Shown here in pieces: positions 48,333 through 61,268 of a DNA stretch of 64,000 bases (position 1 is the stretch's first letter; every line of letters starts with the position of its first letter). The position numbers were made by a program, and so were the translations under genes. The notes beneath the pieces were generated by a model. It had not been told where the DNA came from, searched no databases, and saw only the letters and a list, made by a program, of their open reading frames with translations. Source of the stretch: Marchantia polymorpha subsp. ruderalis (Eukaryota > Streptophyta > Marchantiopsida > Marchantiales > Marchantiaceae); assembly GCA_037833965.1 (NCBI GenBank), contig AP031353.1, forward strand, positions 12,836,501 to 12,900,500, read 5' to 3'.

Positions 48333-48938
48333 ATGGCAAAGCTTGAAACGTTGACGACGCTTCTGGCCTGGGTCGTCTTCCTCGAAACCGCGCAGGCCGT
48401 GGATATCCTCCTGTGGGACGGGCCTTCCTGCTCGGGGCTGGTGCAAGCTCGCTGCACGGCACTCAGCAACACCACCTGCTGCGTGTCGAACAAGGCCTAC
48501 CAATCTGTGGAGATCCGGGCGGAGAGCTGCCAATACACCACGGCTTTCAAGAATGGCGACTGCACCTCCAATTCCCCAGTCGTAACGAAAAATGGCTCCC
48601 GATGCTTCCACGGCCGCAGCGCTGCCTTCACCGCCGCCAGCTGGAAAGACCGATGCGCCGTCGCTCGCAGCAGTCGAGCGCTGCTGGGTGAGCGCCGCTC
48701 GAGGGCCAGCGCTGGCGAGTGCGCTCGCCATGTGGAAGTGGACGACCATGAGATCCTCTTTCGAGAAGATCCATTGACGGGGATCTGGAGCCTCAGGCTC
48801 CAGGGCGTGACCAGAGCTGAGTTGTTGGAGGAGCTTGCGAGTGTGCCCAAGGATGAGAGAGTGTTCTGGTTGTTCGATCATGGCGCTTCTTACGTGAACC
48901 AAGGCGTGGGACTCATCTTTGACATCGTAGACGTTTAA
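48333..48938 (+). CDS. secreted nine-cysteine protein, diverged paralogue of the cluster
   Basis: 201 residues from the ATG at 48,333. The longer frame upstream is discarded because the paralogues start at the matching MAKL and a leader intron acceptor lies just upstream. A signal peptide (1-22, ending TAQA) is followed by VDILLWDGPSCSGL and eight cysteines, including a CC pair, in the spacing of the other three genes, with TKNGS and TAASW conserved. A ninth cysteine precedes RHVEV. The C-terminal domain keeps REDP, WSLR and VFWLFDHGA. It lacks the long Asn/Thr-rich linker of its relatives but has ERRSR between the two domains. The protein is expected to be secreted or apoplastic. I do not recognise the family; the function is unknown. 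An AATAAA lies about 250 bases past the stop (near 49,191). Confidence 0.8.
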   Translation: MAKLETLTTLLAWVVFLETAQAVDILLWDGPSCSGLVQARCTALSNTTCCVSNKAYQSVEIRAESCQYTTAFKNGDCTSNSPVVTKNGSRCFHGRSAAFTAASWKDRCAVARSSRALLGERRSRASAGECARHVEVDDHEILFREDPLTGIWSLRLQGVTRAELLEELASVPKDERVFWLFDHGASYVNQGVGLIFDIVDV

Positions 48939-49959
48939 GTTCATGATTTCGATCGAGTGGATATTTGGCCTCTTATTGAATGTCTGTTCCATGGAGCGTG
49001 CCTCTCGAGAAGAGCGGGAAATGGAATTTCAGGATATGAATCCTATTTCATATCTTATTTCGATTGCCTTTTCGTGCATCGATGAGTTCAAAGAGAGGTT
49101 CATCACCATTCGATTCGTCGATGACTTTTCTTTCGTCGACAAATTTGTCTTGTGTGAACTTCCGAAAAGAATCGACAAGAAAATTTTAATCAATAAACAA
49201 ACAATTTCTGATGGGCATACACGGAGATTTCGAGATGGGCGAGAATGAGCCATATGGCAGGAAACATGCGTAAGAAATCTGCCAAAAGCTTTCAAGCCGA
49301 TCAGTTTGCCGATCTCGTTGCCAGTACCTGACAAAGGTATGTTGCGAAGCGATACTATCGAAGGGTACAGTCAGAATTGATTTTATAAATGGTAATGTTA
49401 GCATGACTTCGAGCGAGGACTTCTCTCACTTCCTTGACGCAAGGTCTTGAGTTAGGAAACTCATGTAGCATCGTCGTGAGCCCTTTCCGAGGAGTGACTT
49501 TTAATGCAATTTAAAGTGCTTAGCAGTATATTCTGAACTCGATCGAAAGTCAAGGTAGGGTCGGGGATTTTCTTCTCTGTCAGGTAGAGGATTTCATTTT
49601 GCCCTCTAGCCGCCTGCATGATCCTGTTGAATTTCCTCTCACCTCTGTCCCTCAGATCCATGACATGCACTGTTTTCCAGCAAATTCTTAACGTTGCAGA
49701 GATATTCGAGAACGCCTAGGACTCACAGAAAACAACACATGAACTTCACTACAACTAGATCGAAATGAATATTCAGTAAGAACAGAGAAACATCGCAATT
49801 TAAATTTGTAGGAAACTTCGTGATTTGTAAATTATCTATTAATATTTTACCTTAGTAGTGAAGCTTGAACTTAAGAATTAGCATCTAATTATGAGAATGA
49901 AACATTGATTAGTTTCAAATTGAAATTTACATTAATTTTACATATCTATGACACGTTTT
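48939..49959. other. 3' flank of the diverged secreted-protein gene
   Basis: Holds the probable 3' UTR (AATAAA near 49,191) and then DNA without recognisable features. The inverted duplication starts at about 49,960. Confidence 0.4.
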
Positions 49960-52900
49960 ATTATAATACACCTGCCATCTTCTTTCAAACAAAAGTGTTT
50001 CAAGAATATAATTTCTTGTTTCATGCGTTAATAAAACTTGAATTAAATTGATGATAAAGCACTATAAAATGCAATAAAGAGTGAAGAGTTGAATGGACCT
50101 ACATTTTTTAGTAAAATGTACATTTTATATGTTAATCAACAAAACTTCAGCAGTGAAGTTTTCATATTACTGTGTTGAAATCTCATATAAATGAGATAAT
50201 AATGAGAGTATGTCTTATTACTAATCTTCACACAATGAGATGTTATCTAATTGATATATATATCTCTATCCCTAGGTAGTGATTACTCCGGTATTGAAAT
50301 GGTATAAAGCATGGAGATGCAAAGTATGAAGGCTGCATCCCTTCCTACAAGGTCTATAATGCAAAGCGTGGGTTTTTATGGAGGAATCTACTTCAAAACT
50401 GTTGAAGATTCTTGAGTACTTAAGCATGGCAAAAAAAAAATTGTCGCCAAAATTTGCTCAAACGTGCAATACCCCATTGTGTGTGTGTGTGTGTGTGTTT
50501 TTTAGGTCGTTCGTCGAATGAATTTCCAGAGTGACAACAGCAGTGAAAGCTAAAGATTAGCCTTGTGTTTCATGGAAAAATAAAACTATATATGAGAAAA
50601 ATGGGTAAGAAGAACTTATGAATAAGATAAATTTTCGCACTAATATATCACACTGAAGTGATACCCAAAATTTTAAAAAGTACATATCGTGAATACCACC
50701 TCAGAGTTTGACAAATTATTTTTTTTCTAATTGAGAAATGTGTTTTTGTATTTGTTGCTATGTAAGTGGTCATCTGAGTAGATTGATAGTGGTGTGGTAT
50801 GATACCACACCACACTCACACGTAGACCTTCTTCCGCAAATCTTGAGATCTTGGAGGGTGAGGATCACTATGGAAATGTTCTTGCTTCTCTCAATCATGG
50901 AGTCAGTGATTGATGCGATGACCCGGACTCATTCCAGGGGCAGCGGTATTTTGACGCATTTCAACTCTAAGGGCCCTCACGACCATCCGTACTAAACATA
51001 CTTGAGGCAGTCATTGATTGGCTGCTGGATGGTGGGAAGAGGAGATGCGTGAAACGAAGCTTCAAGAGGAATCGCCGACATCGCCTAAATAAAGAATATA
51101 TCTTCCGTAAATAAATAGTATTCAGAGCTCGATCACTTTGCAGTGGTTTTCTCCAACGTGAGAACGAACCGGAAACTATTCTGAAAATATTGCAGTATGG
51201 GTCGAAAATCTACGCAGACATGAAGCAATCATTCCATCATAGTGCAATTCTCCAGCTCATGAAAGTAAAAATTTTTGGAATCTTGTTTTATTATCCGATG
51301 TCTATATAATGTGACTGCCAGTAGTTTGGGCATTTTATCCCTTATTGTGTCAATGAATGAAATCAATGAGGTAATCTACGCACGCACCTAACAGGTAGAA
51401 TCCACAAATTTGGATCAACAATTAATTGTTTCAGAATCCACTTCCCCTAAAACATACATTCTACATGCTACGAGCCCCAACATCCACTTCTCCAATCCGC
51501 CAGGACCTCGATTACAGTTTAGGCCACAACAAGCTCGAACGAGCTCGCTGACGCCTCCACGTCGTACGTAGCACCATGAGTGAACAGCCAGAAGACTTTT
51601 TCCGACTTGGGCACGGCTGCGAATTCCTGCAGCATCGCAGCTTTCTCTTCTTTATTGACACGAAGGCTCCACACAAACTTCGTTGGATCTTCTCGGTAGT
51701 AAATCACATTATCCTCCACCTCCACATGGCGTATGCAATCCAGACCCGACAGTCCATTCGTAAACTAGCTAAGAAGAGCTCTTCGGCGAGCTCCAGGGAT
51801 TGTCACATTGGTGGTTGCGTTACTCGTCCCGTTTAGAGTTAAGTTGGCGGCTGGAATTGGAGCCTCCACGATGGGAGTGCCATTGATGCATCTGCTCTGC
51901 CAGCTCGCAGCGGTGTAAGTGGGACCGCCGCTGTCGAAACAGATGGAGCCATTCTTCGTGTTTATTGTGATGTTTGCGGCACAGTCGCCATCCTTGAATG
52001 CCGTGCTCCATTGGCATCTGTCGCCTCGGACCTGCAGCGATTGATAGGGGTTGTCCGAGACGCAGCAGCTTCCGTTGCTGATTGAGGTGCAGAGACTCTG
52101 CACAAGCCCCGAGCAAGTAGGCCCGTCCCAGAAGAGGTAGTCCACGGCCTGCGCACCCTGGAGGACGGACAACGACAGAATCACCATGGCCGAGGCCAGA
52201 AACAAAGTTTCGGCTTTCAGCTTTGCCATGATTCTTATCGGAGTTGCTGCCTTGTTGTGATCGGACCTGCAAGATGAGCGAAGCGAGAGCGAAACTATTA
52301 ACAAACTTGCTGCATAGAGGACGATAGGAAACTCTCAGTTCTGAACCTGAATAACGGACATGGAGCAAAAAACATTGCCAGCAGAAAGTCCCACACACAG
52401 CAACACACGAATTTTCTTTATCCTTTGGCATGTTGATTGAAACTGAATTCAAGGGTCTGATTGTTCTGTCGCATCATACCCTATGATTGAAAAAATGTAG
52501 CAAACTATGGATCAGCAATCAGAGTGGTAGAAAAGAAACAACGAAACGAACAAGGTATTTTGAATATTGAATTGCATGGCTTCTACACCTTCTTCAGATC
52601 CCTGCCCGACTTTACCTTTGACCCGATCAGAAAGTGGATTCCCCAGTGCTATTCTGCCTATCAAAAGCTTCCACTTTATGACAGGCGAACCACTGGATCG
52701 TATCGCTGCCTGCAAAAGAGGATGATTTCACTGGAGGCTCCTTCAGCTATTTGTACTCGGAGAGTTGTAGCTCGCCCTGGATGTTGAGGAGCTTCTCCAG
52801 GTCAGTTCCAGGTCATCCCAGTTGAAACCATCGGCCTCCTGCTCTGCATAACATCAAAGGAGAAGTGTCACGATTATAGGATAATATTGAATCCCTGTTA

Positions 52901-54700
52901 CAATAATGTATAATATAAAAATGAAAAAGTACTTAATTATATTTAATTATAAAGGTCGATATGATTGTTAATTGACGTGCCATCCGCTCTAGCTTTTCCT
53001 GGTCACTTTCAGAATATGCTCCAGGTCATGGATTCTGGGTTTTTTAAGATGTTAGCTGGTCCTTACAAATGCTTGAACACTGATTGATGAGGAGTTTCAG
53101 CTCCAGATCTGAGTCTCCAAGGTCATATGAAGGCCTTGCTCTTCGTTTCCTCGTATTTGGCTCTCAGAAATTATGGCAAATGATTTGTTGCCATAATGTG
53201 ATATTTTATGGATTATTTGTGACTGGATCACCCGATTTCACTATTTTATGCTCCCTGCTTGCTTACGAGCACTTTGGCTTGTACTCCGTCCAGTGCTCTA
53301 ATCGAGATGAATGTAGTTGATGTAATGATACAAGAGCCACTAGATGTTGCAATCGGCAGGTGGGAAGAATGTTTGCACCCTGCATTAATAAGAAAACAAT
53401 GGACCATGTTACCAAGAGAAATGTAAATGCATCCAACGAACACGCACGGTTCTCACTTTATACCGTCCAATGGCAGATATCGATGAGTGTCGATCACGAG
53501 GTTTTTCTTCCTCCATTTCAAGAGGTAATTCGTAATACTTTGGTCAGTATAACAAAGAAACCAGATTGCATTTCATTTTGTGACCACTAGTTCTCACATG
53601 CTTTTCAGAAACATCGCATCTGGCTCACTTGCTTGAAACGAGCATAGCATTCATCTTCAAATCAGAACCACATTGGCGTATTTGCATCAAGCAGTCAGTT
53701 GGTAGAGCCCTGGTCCATAACTGAACACGAAAGGAATGACTTTTACAAGAACGTCTCTTTGATGATGCGATTTATTTCGGCTCGAAATATTTCAACACTC
53801 AATGGCCACTTCGTGTAAGAACTACGAGCCCTTTTTCATCGAGCAGTCGAGCGTCAGTTTGAAGTTTTGTTCAACTCTCGGATCACGTAGAAGAATGTCG
53901 AAGTTTCGAAATTTTATTTGAAACAATGCCCCTGAATGCAATCGTGAATAAGCTGTGGCAATGTCTTAGCTTCTCTTCTGGTAACAAAAATGTAACAGAA
54001 GAGAAACATACGAAGTCCACATTTCAGTCCTTTTGGAGATATATAAAGTAAACTATAGTATAATCTATAATATATATAATATTTTATATTTTACAATTTA
54101 ATTTAAACTACATGTAAATTACTCAGGCTTCCACTCGTGACATCAATTCACCATGAGCGCCTCAATCTTCAAATCCTCAAATGTTTATTCCGAGGTCCGA
54201 GGCCGGAGCGACCGATGTAAAGGGTTGGTAGTCGGAGATGAAGGCCAAAAGCTGCTAATATTAGAAGTCAGCTCTAGTCACCCGTCTTGCGGGTGAACGC
54301 GATTCCCGCGATAGCATCAAATCTTCTCGGCAGATTGACATCTACTTCGAGCGACGGCCACTGGGTTTGATCATTCTCCTGACGACAAGCTGTTGGTGAT
54401 ACTAGGGGATAAAATATTTTACATTACGCAGAGAATTTCAAAGATGAAGATTCATACGCGAGAGCATAAGAAGGGAGCTCAGGTTCACTTCATGATCATT
54501 CCAGAATGTCTTTCTTTTTGCAATGGGACCTGTCAGTAAGAAGTATTTGGGGAGTCTAGATAGAATAAATCTAGAAATTGTAATCTACAAAGTATGCACG
54601 ACAGAAGGAATGCCAAATCTCTTGTAGGGGGTTAGAAAGTGAAGCCGAACTTAAGATGAGCACATACTGACCAGGAATGAATGTCTCATCATACTCTGGC
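49960..54700 (-). repeat. inverted segmental duplication, left copy
   Basis: Read in reverse complement, this segment matches about 59,490-63,745 in order: a microsatellite-bearing AT-rich 3' part, the secreted-protein gene, its leader, and 2 kb of upstream DNA. Example landmarks are TCAAGAATATAATTTCTTG near 50,008, GTAAGTGGTCATCTGAGTAG near 50,764, GGCAGCGATACGATCC (minus) near 52,700, AGAGCCACTAGATGTTGCAA near 53,331 and CCAGGAATGAATGTCTC near 54,672. Similarity is highest over the gene and lower with indels outside. Limits are by eye. The GT microsatellite is at 50,479-50,498; between landmarks I see no further gene. Confidence 0.85.
51519..52229 (-). pseudogene. secreted nine-cysteine protein gene with one in-frame nonsense codon
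   Basis: Start ATG at 52,229. The sequence matches the intact copies at 56,754 and 61,386 over all 237 codons and in one frame, except that codon 155 is TAG (51,767-51,765) where the others have GAG. The predicted product is 154 residues. It keeps the signal peptide, the complete eight-cysteine domain, the Asn-linked glycosylation sites and the RRRALLS basic site, and loses the ninth cysteine and the C-terminal domain. The stop falls exactly at the domain border, and the rest of the frame is undamaged, so the change is young or the short form is tolerated. It may be a functional truncated allele rather than a dead gene. A leader intron is predicted at 52,346-52,267 (80 bp). Confidence 0.8.
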
Positions 54701-55879
54701 AGGAGAGGAGATTGGTCATAATAAAGTACGATGAAAACAGTTATGTTGAGTTGTCAACTGAGAGGCATTTTAAAAAACCCCTGCCTATCAAAAGTACCTG
54801 TGTTCTCGTCACCGACCGGGCGTTCCAGAGGAACTTGATCTATTGAACGCTCTGAGAATAATAAGAAATAAAAAAGTGGACATTGATACTGAGGTGGCGA
54901 AAGATGATGACCTTTGAGAGCCCTTTGAACTCGGAAAGGTTTCTTAAAATTTCTGTTTATTTGGGTTGATAGAACTTTCCAGGTCGACTAAAGGCCCATC
55001 CAATCACTCCAGTGCTTGCCGAGCAGCGTAAGACAGGTGAATGGATTAAGATTCCTCAGCAAGAGTTTAAAAACTGAGGACCAGAAACGAATCGAATGCC
55101 GCAATTCAGTCCGATTGTTTAGCTCATTTTGGGATCTGATTCTTTCTTTTACACTCGTGGGGATTGTCTGCGCATGCACCTCACCATCGTGAAAGGTATA
55201 GTAGAGGAAGTGGTGCTCACGGATGATTGACCTCCAAGTTCCAAGTCTCATGGCTTAATCTTGGAGGGTGGCTTTTGATAATAATCAAAAGCGAAAATGT
55301 GAATGCTCATGTGGCCCTCATATCACACGATCTTATACTGCGTTGATCATGAGCTCGCGGAGCAAGTTTTTTAGCATGCTCTCATCTACTGCTGTTGTTG
55401 CTATTTCAGGACGCAGTATGGGAGAAAATGCAACAGTAAATTCATACTTTAAAGCGACCCCATTCAACAGCTCCCATAAATTCACAAGCAATCTATCTCT
55501 TTTGCAAAACTTAAATTGTACAAAATTCAAAAGATTTTGTCATACCCTTATTACACTTGACTTTAAGTCGCAAATACTTGCAAGAGAATTTAGTTACAAC
55601 ATCTCATTGAATCTACTTTAATTTACATGTTTTGTAACAACTAGTTCTTATCTCAACCTATATAGCCTTCTATGTTAATATATTGCAATCTTCACTCTTT
55701 GGTGGCAATTCAGCCTCCTAGCCTAAGGTAACCACGTTCCCATGAGTCTCGGATTTCCACAAAGATCTCCTTCCTATGGGTTCCTCAGCACTTCCTAGCA
55801 TTAGCGATCAATAGCTTTGATCTGTTAATGAAGACACAAGGAAAAATATCAAGGTGGCTAATCATTCACCATTTTTCGT
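54701..55879. other. spacer between duplicated units
   Basis: Short ORFs only (for example 55,268-55,621 plus and 54,988-55,251 minus) with no recognised family. I do not see these sequences repeated in the other copies. Confidence 0.4.
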
Positions 55880-56636
55880 AGAGAGCCAAATACTAGCAGA
55901 GGAAGAGCATGGTCTTCATATCAGTTAGTGGTCAAGCACAGATCCTACTGTAATCAGTCCCCACGACCTGGATCATATTTTATTATGAACCCCGAAAAGC
56001 TAACGCAGATGACACATCAATTGCCAATCATATCGACTTATATATGTTTTGTACATTCTGGTAACAGGATCTCAAATATTGTGTGAGTTACTATAGTATT
56101 ATAGTACTATGAGTTTCTATACTACGATTACACGGTACTCGTTTAATCGTACGCAGTGCTAGAAGGCATATGGTTTGAACTGGGATGAGCTGGAACTGAC
56201 CTGGAGAAGTTCCTCAGCATCCAAGGCGAGCTGCAACTCTGCGAGTACAAATAGCTGAAGGAGCCTCCAATGAAATCATACTCTTTTGCAGGCAGCGATA
56301 CGATCCAGTGCTTCACCTGTCATAAAGTGCAAGCTTTTGATAGGAGGAGTAGCACTGGGGAGTCCACTCTCTGATCGAGTCAAAGGTAAAGTCGTACAGG
56401 GATCTGAAGAAAGTGTAGAAGCCATGCAAATCAATAGACCTTGTTCGTTTCGTTGTTTCAATTCCACCATTCTGATTGCAAATCCATCAATTGTTTTACC
56501 ATTCAAAGGCTACAGGACAGAATAATCAGGTCCTGAATTCAGTTCCAGTTTACATGCGAAACGATAAAAAATGAATGTGTTGATGTGTAGAGGACTTTCT
56601 GCTACCAACGTTTTCTGCTCTATGTCCAGTATCCAG

Positions 56637-56716
56637 GTACAGAACCAAGAGTTTCATAGCGTCCCCTATGCCGCCAGTTTGTTAACAGTGTCACTCTCGC
56701 TTCGTTTATCTTGCAG
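56637..56716 (+). other. candidate 80-bp 5'-UTR intron
   Basis: Donor ATCCAG|GTACAG and acceptor ATCTTGCAG bound exactly 80 bases; the matching stretches in the other two close copies are also 80 bases (52,346-52,267 and 61,269-61,348) despite sequence differences. Splicing leaves 37 bases before the ATG at 56,754. Confidence 0.45.
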
Positions 56717-56753
56717 GTCCGATCACAACAAGGCAGCAACTCCAGTAAGAATC

Positions 56754-57464
56754 ATGGCAAAGCTGAGAACCGAAACTTTGTTTCTGGCCTCGGCCATGGT
56801 GATTCTGTCGTTGTCCGTCCTCCAGGGTGCGCAGGCCGTGGACTACCTCTTCTGGGACGGGCCTACTTGCTCGGGACTTGTGCAGAGTCTCTGCACCTCA
56901 ATCAGCAACGGAAGCTGCTGCGTCTCCGACAACCCCTATCAATCGCTGCAAGTCCGAGGTGACAGATGCCAATGGAGCACAGCATTCAAGGATGGCGACT
57001 GTGCCGCAAACATCACAATAAACACGAAGAATGGCTCCATCTGTTTCGACAGCGGCGGTCCCACTTACACCGCTGCGAGCTGGCAGAGCAGATGCATCAA
57101 TGGCACTCCCATCGTGGAGGCTCCAATTCCAGCCGCCAACTTAACTCTAAACGGGACGAGTAACGCAACTACCAATGTGACGATCCCTGGAGCTCGCCGA
57201 AGAGCTCTTCTTAGCGAGTTTACGAATGGACTGTCGGGTCTGGATTGCATACGCCATGTGGAGGTGGAGGATAATGTGATTTACTACCGAGAAGATCCAA
57301 CGAAGTTTGTGTGGAGCCTTCGTGTCAATAAAGAAGAGAAAGCTGGGATGCTGCAGGAACTTGCAGCTGTGCCCAAGTCTGATAAAGCCTTCTGGCTGTT
57401 CACTCATGGTGCTACGTACGACGTGGAGGCGTCAGCGAGCTCGTTCGAGCTTGTTGTGGCCTAA
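56754..57464 (+). CDS. secreted nine-cysteine protein, intact copy
   Basis: 236 residues from the ATG at 56,754. The upstream extension of the frame is discarded because it crosses the predicted leader intron. Signal peptide at about 1-28 (ending GAQA), then VDYLFWDGPTCSGL and an eight-cysteine domain to about residue 114 (cysteines at 39, 47, 55, 56, 72, 83, 97, 114). A linker rich in Asn-X-Thr sites and ending in GARRRALLS follows, then the ninth cysteine (165) and a C-terminal domain with HVEVEDN, YYREDP, WSLRVNKEEK and FWLFTHGA. Expected to be secreted and glycosylated; the basic site could be a processing site. Against the copy at 61,386 I see about ten residue changes. An AATAAA lies at about 57,644. 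Family and function are not recognised; a fungal-type small secreted cysteine-rich origin is one possibility. Confidence 0.85.
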   Translation: MAKLRTETLFLASAMVILSLSVLQGAQAVDYLFWDGPTCSGLVQSLCTSISNGSCCVSDNPYQSLQVRGDRCQWSTAFKDGDCAANITINTKNGSICFDSGGPTYTAASWQSRCINGTPIVEAPIPAANLTLNGTSNATTNVTIPGARRRALLSEFTNGLSGLDCIRHVEVEDNVIYYREDPTKFVWSLRVNKEEKAGMLQELAAVPKSDKAFWLFTHGATYDVEASASSFELVVA

Positions 57465-58150
57465 GCTGTAATCAAGATCCTGGTGGAGGATTGGAGAGGT
57501 GGATGTTGGGGCTCGTAGCTTTAGAATGTATGTTTTAGGGGAAGTGGATTCTGAAACAGTTAGTTGTTGATCCAGAATTGTGGATTCTATCTCTTAGGTG
57601 CGTGTGTAGATTACCTCATTGATTTCATTCATTGACACAATTATCAATAAAATGCCCAAACAACTGGGATTCAGAATATTAATATATTGGATAATAGTAT
57701 GAAAAGGGTTGCCTCTATGAGTCTTCTCTTATTTATATCAAACGATGCGTGGTGAGGCTATGATTGCCTCCAGGTATGTCTTGATCCTCGACCCATATTG
57801 CAGAGCTGTTAGTCTGCTTCGGGCTCGTTGGCACAAACGTTGGAGAAAATGACTGCATGGTTCCAGCTCTAAATTCAATTTTGTATAGACGATGTCCACG
57901 ATTACTGTCGATTTTTCACGTATTTATCTTTCTAACCTTAGAGCAGCCGATGACTGCTCCAGTGTATTTGGTGCAGATGGTAGTGAAGGAGCATATGTTA
58001 GAAACGCGTCAAAATACTTCTGTCTTCGGAATTAGTCCGGCTTATCGCATCAATTACTGAGATCAGGATTGACCCATGCAACAGCTTTGCCACGGGGATG
58101 CTCACGCTGCAATATGATCTCCAACGACTCCCTGTAGAAGTTGGACGTGT

Positions 58151-59489
58151 GTGTGTCAAAAATCTCTAAATTGTTTCGATGATATTTATTCTACGTAAAT
58201 ACTTGTGGTATGACTATGATAGGAGCGCTATATGGCTTGATGTATTCAGATCAAATTTTCAATATCTGTTACCTTGTGTGCTGGCTCTTCGTCCTCATCG
58301 TCCCGCATTGATGGTCTGAAGTTCGATAAACTTTGAGGATTCAACGTAAATATCCTCACAAAAACACTGATCCAAATGCATTTCCACCCAATTGTCCAGT
58401 CCGAGCTTCGTTCGGATAGAGTGACTCGCTTGAGAAGAAGCTCGTGTGGAGTCTGGATATCTCGACTTATTATTGCAACGATTGTGCAACAAGATTTAGA
58501 CTAACATCATGAGTAAACACTGTGTTTTTACTTCTACTCTTGGATAGGAAAATAACCACATTTCGCTAAAAGGTCAAGATTCTGCCAGCAGCCCTGTCCC
58601 TCTGGTTGCCATTATATTTCACCATGACCAGGAGTATGTGCTGGTCAATTCCACGAAAAGACATAGATACCAAGGAGACTAATTTTGAACAGTGTAGGAC
58701 TTTTTGGGGCCAGATTCTCAATCCGGTGCCCGAGAATCATACACGGATGCCATTTACTCTTGCTTCACGCTTCAACCACGCGACATACAGATAATCTGAC
58801 CGTCAATCACGCTGACGTGTAAGAGTCCGTCAGATGTAAAGGAAATGCAAAGTCCGAGTGCGTGCGGAGTAATGCTCTTTCTCAGCAGCTCCACACTCTA
58901 GCGCTAAATGATCGATTGGTTACGAGGCCATGGAAAGACCTTGTGCTGATCGAATCTAGAATTGTTATGCATCTGAATACTTAACTGTTGAATACTGTTG
59001 AATTGATTTGCTAACTTATAAGCATAACATACGTTGCTAGATTAGACTTTATTTGATCTTGTAGTTTTTCTCGTGAAATTTTCTAAGCGTTCCATCAAGA
59101 GTAGTTAAAGAATAAATCTATGCTTATAATAGAGCTAATACTACTAACAATAAAAATGCTAATAGTAGAGTAGATAGGGCTCGTAGAATTTCTAAAATTC
59201 TAGTCTATTAGTGAGTGCGGTGGTTAATTGATTTGCTGATTATTGGTAAATTGTGCACAAGAAGGTCATATTCTGATTATAATTGTGATGATCCAAAGTG
59301 AGAAAAGATGTATAACACTACACTTTCGTCTCGGAATAGTCATTATCATTTCGTGAGGAGACAAACAATAAATTGCTATTTTGCTCTTTGTGAATTCATG
59401 AAAGGATGGCGAATGAATGAATGTAAGGATTGGCCTTGAATGGTTTACTAGTATCAAGCTTCTGATTATATCACATTTCTTTGCCAAAA
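58151..59489. other. spacer between duplicated units
   Basis: No gene recognised; AT-rich from about 58.95 kb, with short ORFs only. Confidence 0.4.
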
Positions 59490-61268
59490 TATGAGGAGAC
59501 ATTCATTCCTGGTCAGTATGTGCTCATCTTCAGTTCAGCTTCATTTTCTTACCCTGTACATGAGATTTGACATTCCTTCTGTCGTAAATATTTCCAAGAT
59601 TTAAAGAGGGCAGTCTATTTAAACTCACCTTATCTTCTATTCTGACAGCGTCTATTGCAAGAAGAAAGACATTCGAACCTTAATCATGAAGTGACCCTGA
59701 GCTCCATTATAAAGCTCTAATGTGTTTTAATGTTTGCAGGTAGTATTTCGAGATCCTCTGCGTTATTTACAGATCTCTATCTCGAAATATAACCAACAGC
59801 TTGTAGTCAGGAGAATGACCAAACGAAGTGACCATAGCTCGAAGTAGATGTCATAGTGATGTACTCCTGCGGAAGATCTGATTCTGATGGCTGGGACCTG
59901 GAGCGTTGACCTAATACGGTGGACTAATCCTGACTTCTAACATTTACCGCTCTTGACCTTGCTATGGTGATACCAACCCTTTGTCTCATGGTTTGTTTCT
60001 ATGAGAAGTGGAGGTTTGAGTGATCGGTAAATATTTTTATCTCCAGAAGTGAACCTAGGATATTTTAACAGCTGTTTCATGATTGCATTCCTGGGCATTG
60101 TTTTGAATGAACGGACTTTGATATATAATAATCGGCAGTATCAAACACGAACGGGTGAACGAAGGATAACGTGAGAACTGTGCGTGGTCGATACTGTCAT
60201 TTACTTTTCCATCAATACGGTAGTGTACTGTTTTCTAAGTATTGCAGGGTGTACACGATATTTTCTGACCTGCCATTTGCAACATCTAGTGGCTCTTCGA
60301 TCACTACTTGAACTATATTAATATCTTCTCGCGCACTGAAACGGGCTCGTAACGAGCGTCCACAACAGTGATAAGAAGCAGGCCAAATGAAATAGTGAAA
60401 TCGGGTTATCTGGACATACAGACTCCACAAAATTTTTTCATGGGAACAAATCATCTGCCATCACTTCCTGAGAACCCAATACGAGGAAACGAAGAGCATG
60501 GCCTTAATCTGACCTTGAAGATTTAGGTTTGGAGCTGAAAGTCCTCATCAATAAGCGTTCAGGCATTTGCAAGGACCAGCTAAAATCTTAATGCTATCAG
60601 TCACCATGACCTGGGGAATATTTTGATAGGTAACGCAAAAAGCTAAAGCAGATGGCACATCAATTAACAATCATATCGACTTCTATATGTGTTTTGTACA
60701 GTCTGGTAGCAGAATCTCAAATATTGTAAGGGTACTGTGACGCTTTCCGTTTAATGTTCTGCACTGCGAGAAGGGCTAAAGTTCGAACCTGAACTGTGAT
60801 GACCTGGAACTGAACTGGAGAGGTTCTTCAGCATTCAGGGCGAGCTGCAACTATCCAAGTACAAATAGCTGAAGGGGCCTCCAGTGAAATCATCCTCTTT
60901 TGCAGGCAGCGATACGATCCAGTGCTTCGCCTGTCATAAAGTGAAAGCTTTTGATAGGCAGTATAGCACTGGGGAATCCACTTTCTGATCGGGTCAAAGG
61001 TAAAGTCGGGTAGGGATCTGAAGAAGGTGTAGAAGCAATGCAATTCAATATTCAAAATACCTCGTTCTTTTCGTTGTTTCTTTTCTACCATTCTGATTGC
61101 TGATCCATAGTTTGCTAGATTTTATCAATCATAGGGTATGATGGGACAGAACTATCAGACCCTTGAATTCAGTTCCAATCAACATGCCAAAGGATACAGA
61201 AAATTCGTGTGTTGCTGTGTGTGGGACTTTCCGCTGGCAATGTTTTTTGCTCCATGTCCAGTATTCAG

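Larger units (their letters stand above)
55880..58150 (+). repeat. third copy of the duplicated unit
   Basis: This segment runs parallel to about 60,600-62,800: upstream landmarks such as GACACATCAATTGCCAATCA (near 56,010), the GGCAGCGATACGATCCAGTG stretch (56,290), the gene, its 3' UTR with TGCCCAAAC, and a diverged tail to about 58,090 (CGCATCAATTACTGA). Upstream and downstream similarity is lower than over the gene. Confidence 0.75.

Noticed and set aside
52524-52787. An 87-codon ORF upstream of the minus-strand secreted gene, with a matching 87-codon ORF at 60,828-61,091
   Set aside because: The two are duplicate copies of leader/promoter DNA. Most differences change the amino acid, and the third copy (56,276-56,506) does not keep the frame, so protein coding is unlikely.
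53693-53740. tRNA-like phrase (CAGTTGGTAGAGC)
   Set aside because: No matching T-arm or acceptor stem; I could not fold it as a tRNA or show a SINE around it.
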